Assembly (NCBI GenBank): GCA_018240025.1
Contig: JAFEGM010000077.1
Location: 686 to 64,685, forward strand
Direction of reading: 5' to 3'
Length of the DNA: 64,000 nucleotides
Source of the DNA: Verrucomicrobiota bacterium
Lineage (GTDB): Bacteria > Verrucomicrobiota > Verrucomicrobiia > Chthoniobacterales > SZAS-18
Below, one piece after another: positions 60,542 through 64,000 of the stretch (its first letter is position 1; each line of letters begins with the position of its first letter). A model generated the notes under the pieces. The model was not told the DNA's origin, did no database searches, and worked only from the letters and a program-made list of their open reading frames with translations. A program made the translations under genes and the position numbers.

Positions 60542-63500
60542 ATGTTTCGACTCAACGCCTTCCTTGGGCGCGCCTTCCTCGCGGCTGCCGCCTTCGCCCT
60601 CGCCAGCGCCGCGACACCGGACCAGACGAGCCTGCGGCCCGCCCACAGCCAGGCCACGGGCGGGCCGGGCCATTACTACGTCCGGCTCACCGACGAGAGC
60701 GCGGCCCGCGTCTTCGAGCGGGCAAGCGCGCTCCATCTTCGCGGCTACCGCTTCCTCGCCCGGGGCGGCCCGGCCGAGGCTAGGATAATAGCGGACCAGA
60801 TCGGGGCCACGCAGGCTCTCGCCCACAGCCGTCGCCTGGAAGAGATCCAGCGCGCGCTGGCCGGACGGCTTGAATCCGAGTTCGGCGCCACCATTCTGTT
60901 TCGGTCCCAGACCGCATCCAACGGCCTCGCCATTCGCGTTGGGGCCGAGGCGGTCGCTTCGATCCGACAGCTTCCCGGGGTGGCCAGTGTCTCGCCCATT
61001 CGGCCGAGCCGGGTCCTGGCGAACACCAGCGTCGAGAACATCGGCACCCGGAACTTCTGGGACCCGAACCGCCTGAACGGACTGGGGCACGGGATCGGGG
61101 TGGCGGTCATCGACACAGGCATCGATTTCGCGCATTCCGCGTTCGGCGGCGCCGGCGTGGCACCCGATGGCACCTTCAGCACGGGCTATCACCAGAATGC
61201 CACGTCGATCGACGGCTCCTCGCTGGCCACGACGTTTCCGACGCCCAAAGTCGTCTGGGGCTGGGACTTGGTCGGCGATGCCTACAATGGCGGCTTCGGC
61301 AGCGGGGCCCAGGATCCCCCCAATTTCTCGATCGCGCCCGATCCCAACCCCATGGATCCGGACGGACACGGCACGGGCTCCGCCAGCCTGGTCGCAGCAT
61401 TCGGCAACGTGCTCGCGAACAGCGGCCTGCCGCAGGGATTCACCTATCCCGGACCGTACGACGCGACGCTCCCGGTCATCGCCGGTCCGAACAGCACGAT
61501 CCTCGTGCCGCCCGGCATTGCCCCCGGAGCTTCCCTCTATGCGCTGAAAGTGTTCGGTCGCACGGGGGTGACGTTCTACGTGTCCAACGCGCTCGATCTC
61601 GCCACGGCCGTCCGCCTCTGGCAACTGGCGCCGGCCGGCACCCCGCTGCCGCCCGCGCTGGCGGCGCTGGCCGGTGCGGCGCCGGTCCCGCGCACGCCGG
61701 TACTCTCCATCTGCAGCCTGTCGGTCGGAACGGATGCGGGCTTCGACCATCCGGGCGATGCCGACTTCGACGCCGCCAGCGGGGCCCATGCCGCCGGCCT
61801 CAGCGTCGTGGTGGCGGCAGGCAATGGCGAGGACAGCTATTACGTCGCCGCGGCGCCCGCGACCATTCCGTCGGTCATCTCCGTCGCCGCCACCTTGAAC
61901 GGTCAGGACGGCCAGCCGACCGATAGCGTTCCGTTCTATTCCTCGCGCGGCCCGCGGCGGGTCGACAACCGGCTCAAGCCCGACCTCGCCGCCCCGGCCC
62001 AGGCGGTCACCGTGGCCCGCTCCGGCACGGGCGGCGGCGCAGGCGCCAGCGGCGGCACCTCCGCCTCCTGCCCGGTGGTGGCAGGGGCGCTGGCCTTGTT
62101 GCAGCAGCTGCGCCCGGGGTATTCTCCGGAAGAATACAAGGCGCTGCTGCTCAATTCGGTCCGGGTCGACCCGCGGGTCAACCCGACCGGCGCCTTCTAC
62201 GGGCTGTCGCGGGTGGGAGCGGGCCGGGTCACCTTGAACCCCGGCGACGGATTCCCCACCGCCCTCGCCATGAGCGTGGAGCCCGATGCACTGGTGCACG
62301 TCAGCTACGGCCTCCTCGAGGTGCCGGTCGCCGCGACCCAGACCTTCACGAAGTTGGTTCGGGTGGTGAACAAAGAGAACTTCCCGCGCACCTTCCAGGT
62401 GGCGCTGAGTTCGGAGCATCTCTCCACGACCCCGGGAACCTCGTTCTCCCTTCCGGACGGCTCGCTGGTGCAGGTGCCGGCCGGCGGGGAGGCGACGCTG
62501 CGGGTGCAGCTCACCGCGGTCGGTCCGGAGTTGCGGCATGTGCGCGACCCGCAGATCGCACCGCTCCAGGGGTCGTTCGCCCGCAATTTCATCTCCGAGG
62601 CCAACAGCCGGCTCCTCTTCACCGAGGTCGGCGGACCGGGCCACCGGATGCGCCTGGCGGTGCACGCGGTGGTCCGGCCGACGTCCTCGCTGGCCGCGAC
62701 GCCCCCCGCGCTCGTCATCAGCGAGCGCCAGCCGGAGGTCGCGCTCACGCTGACGGGGCTCGGCATCAATACCGGGCCGAACACGAATGTCCTCACCCAC
62801 AACCCGGCGGACATCGTTTCGCAGGCCAAGGCGTTCGAGCTGCAGTACGTGAATGAGGGGCGCAGCGGCACGATCTTCGAGCAGGGGGAGGTGCGCTATG
62901 TGGGCGTGACCTCCGACTTCCGGGCGCGGCCGAACCCGTTCGATCAGAGCGTCTCGAACAACCAGAGCGCCGTGGTGGTGTTCGCGGTCGCGATGCAGCG
63001 CGACTACGCCTTCCCCGGGGAGCTCGGCACCGAGGTGCGCATCCTCATCGACCGCGACCGCATCGGCGTGACCAACGTCGTACTACGCAATTTCTCGCCC
63101 CGGCAGTTCAGCGCGAATCTGCTGAACGTCTTTCGCACCGGCACCAGCACGAGTTCCGGACATCCGGCGGACGGCGTCGCGATCGCCAGCACCGGCTATT
63201 TCGCCAACCTCACCACCGGGGTGGCCAACCACCTTCTGAACAACAATCTGGCCATGCTGCCGGTCAATCTCCGCCAGCTGGGACTCACGGCCGGCACGGT
63301 CCGCTTCAACTACCGCGTCGAGGTCGAGATCTCCGTCACCGCGGGCGAGGGGCCCGGGGTGGTCACCCGCACGCCTTGGCTCAGTTACGACGTTTCCCGC
63401 CCCGGCCTCGATGCGTCCAGCCCCTCCGGCCTGGAGCCCTTCCTCGTGAGCGGGCAGAGCGGCACGACCATGCCGCTCGCCACCAGCGTGCCCAACTTCC

Positions 63501-63834
63501 TGAACAACGGCTCGCTCGGCGTACTGATGTTCTTTCCGCACAACGCCCCCGGCGCGCGGGCGCAGGTGATTCCGGTCCAGGCACCCGCCGCGCAGCTGAC
63601 AGTCACGGACTTCTCCCCGACCAGCGGCCCGGCGGGCACGCAGGTGACCTTGCGCGGCGCTGCCTTCCTCCGGGTCACGGAGGTCTCGATGCGCGGATCT
63701 CCCTGCCCTTCACGGTCGTGGACGACCGCACGCTGCTCGCGACCATCCCGCCCGCGACCCCCTCCGCGGTCATCACCGTCTCCTCCCCCTCCATCTCCGC
63801 GTCGACGCCGGGGCGCTTCACCGTTACGCCCTAG
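60542..63834 (+). CDS. Secreted subtilisin-family (S8) serine protease; 3' frameshift
   Basis: About 1,096 residues if one frameshift is allowed. From ATG 60542 the signal peptide is MFRLNAFLGRAFLAAAAFAL. After a pro-region (about 40-170) the catalytic triad is intact: Asp191 (VAVIDTGIDFAHS), His276 (DPDGHGTGSASLVA) and Ser507 (GGTSASCPVVAGALAL). Long beta-rich domains follow (about 570-1020), then an IPT/TIG domain (DFSPTSGPAGTQVTLRGAAF). Near 63688-63702 reading moves to the -1 frame (LPFTVVDDRTLLATIPPATP) and ends at TAG 63834. Without the shift the first frame stays open to the window end in Pro/Arg-rich nonsense. The shift may be a single-base deletion, real or a sequencing error. The protease domain is unaffected. 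Confidence 0.88.
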
Positions 63835-64000
63835 GCGACCCGACCGTCGGTCCACGCCGCGCCGCCTCGGCTTGGACGGAGTCCCGGACGCCGACATCCC
63901 TCCGGCGACTGGGGCCCGACTCGGTAAGTTGAGGAACATCCTCCAGGGAAAGCGAACGGATCGGGTTTTTAGGATCCGCGTTTTGCAGACGACGACCAAT

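Noticed and set aside
60206-62800. 864-codon minus-strand frame under the subtilase
   Set aside because: The plus strand has a signal peptide and full D-H-S triad over the same bases; the antisense product is R/G/A-rich without motifs.

Overview
The window is high-GC bacterial DNA with no plasmid, phage or rRNA genes. The gene content points to a Verrucomicrobium, probably near Opitutaceae. The clues are a PEP-CTERM protein, secreted proteins ending in FFRLRR-like or DPNGDLDGDGISNLLEYAFG-type tails, an ECF sigma factor fused to a membrane domain, a futalosine-pathway menaquinone enzyme, a beta-propeller hybrid histidine kinase, and a very large bacterial alpha-2-macroglobulin. The taxonomic call is inference from these traits.

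Layout. 1-7335: the 3' part of valS, a secreted CYTH-like protein (-), a helical repeat protein, and alaS (-). 7647-10765: two unrecognised proteins, then an A-type Fe-S carrier with an HscB-like J-protein. 10801-11213: RNase P RNA (-). 11364-15128: an exported Mn-type superoxide dismutase, an FAD-dependent reductase, trmD and a secreted hydrolase. 15573-21101: a compact SMC operon of the Wadjet/MksBEF type (jetA-jetB-jetC) with no jetD nuclease gene beside it. 21318-29063: the alpha-2-macroglobulin, divergent from an odd lysine-rich/acidic secreted protein. 29219-32081: a LytS/LytTR pair and a hydrolase. 32421-38857: an FAD reductase downstream of a FabF-type synthase, a VOC protein, threonine aldolase and membrane or secreted unknowns. 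38883-43134: mqnD, hisS, lpxA, and an overlapping SMI1/KNR4-like plus zinc-ribbon pair. 43240-52475: LamG and PQQ-type secreted proteins, then a LuxR-type regulator with its hybrid kinase. 52603-58478: the sigma/membrane fusion, a DUF4336-like protein, a transglutaminase and a di-haem peroxidase. 58528-63834: a V4R-like/roadblock pair, the PEP-CTERM protein and a subtilase with a 3' frameshift.

The most striking non-gene feature is a set of intergenic inverted-repeat elements (near 4.2, 7.4, 13.5, 15.2, 21.1, 33.5, 35.4, 52.5 and 54.3 kb). Their arms are degenerate short tandem words (TCAAGAA, ACTCGAA, GTCTCC, GGCGAAG, GAGGACGA) and each flanks a different core. Two of them bracket the Jet operon and two bracket the sigma-factor gene. 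Three copies of a separate REP-like hairpin (CCGCACTC-TCC-GAGTGCGG) are also present. I see no CRISPR array, tRNA gene or insertion sequence.

Genes that appear to work together are jetABC (ATGA and 1-nt junctions), the two kinase/regulator pairs (ATGA overlaps), the Fe-S carrier with the J-protein, the roadblock pair, and the SMI1-like/zinc-ribbon pair (8-nt overlap).
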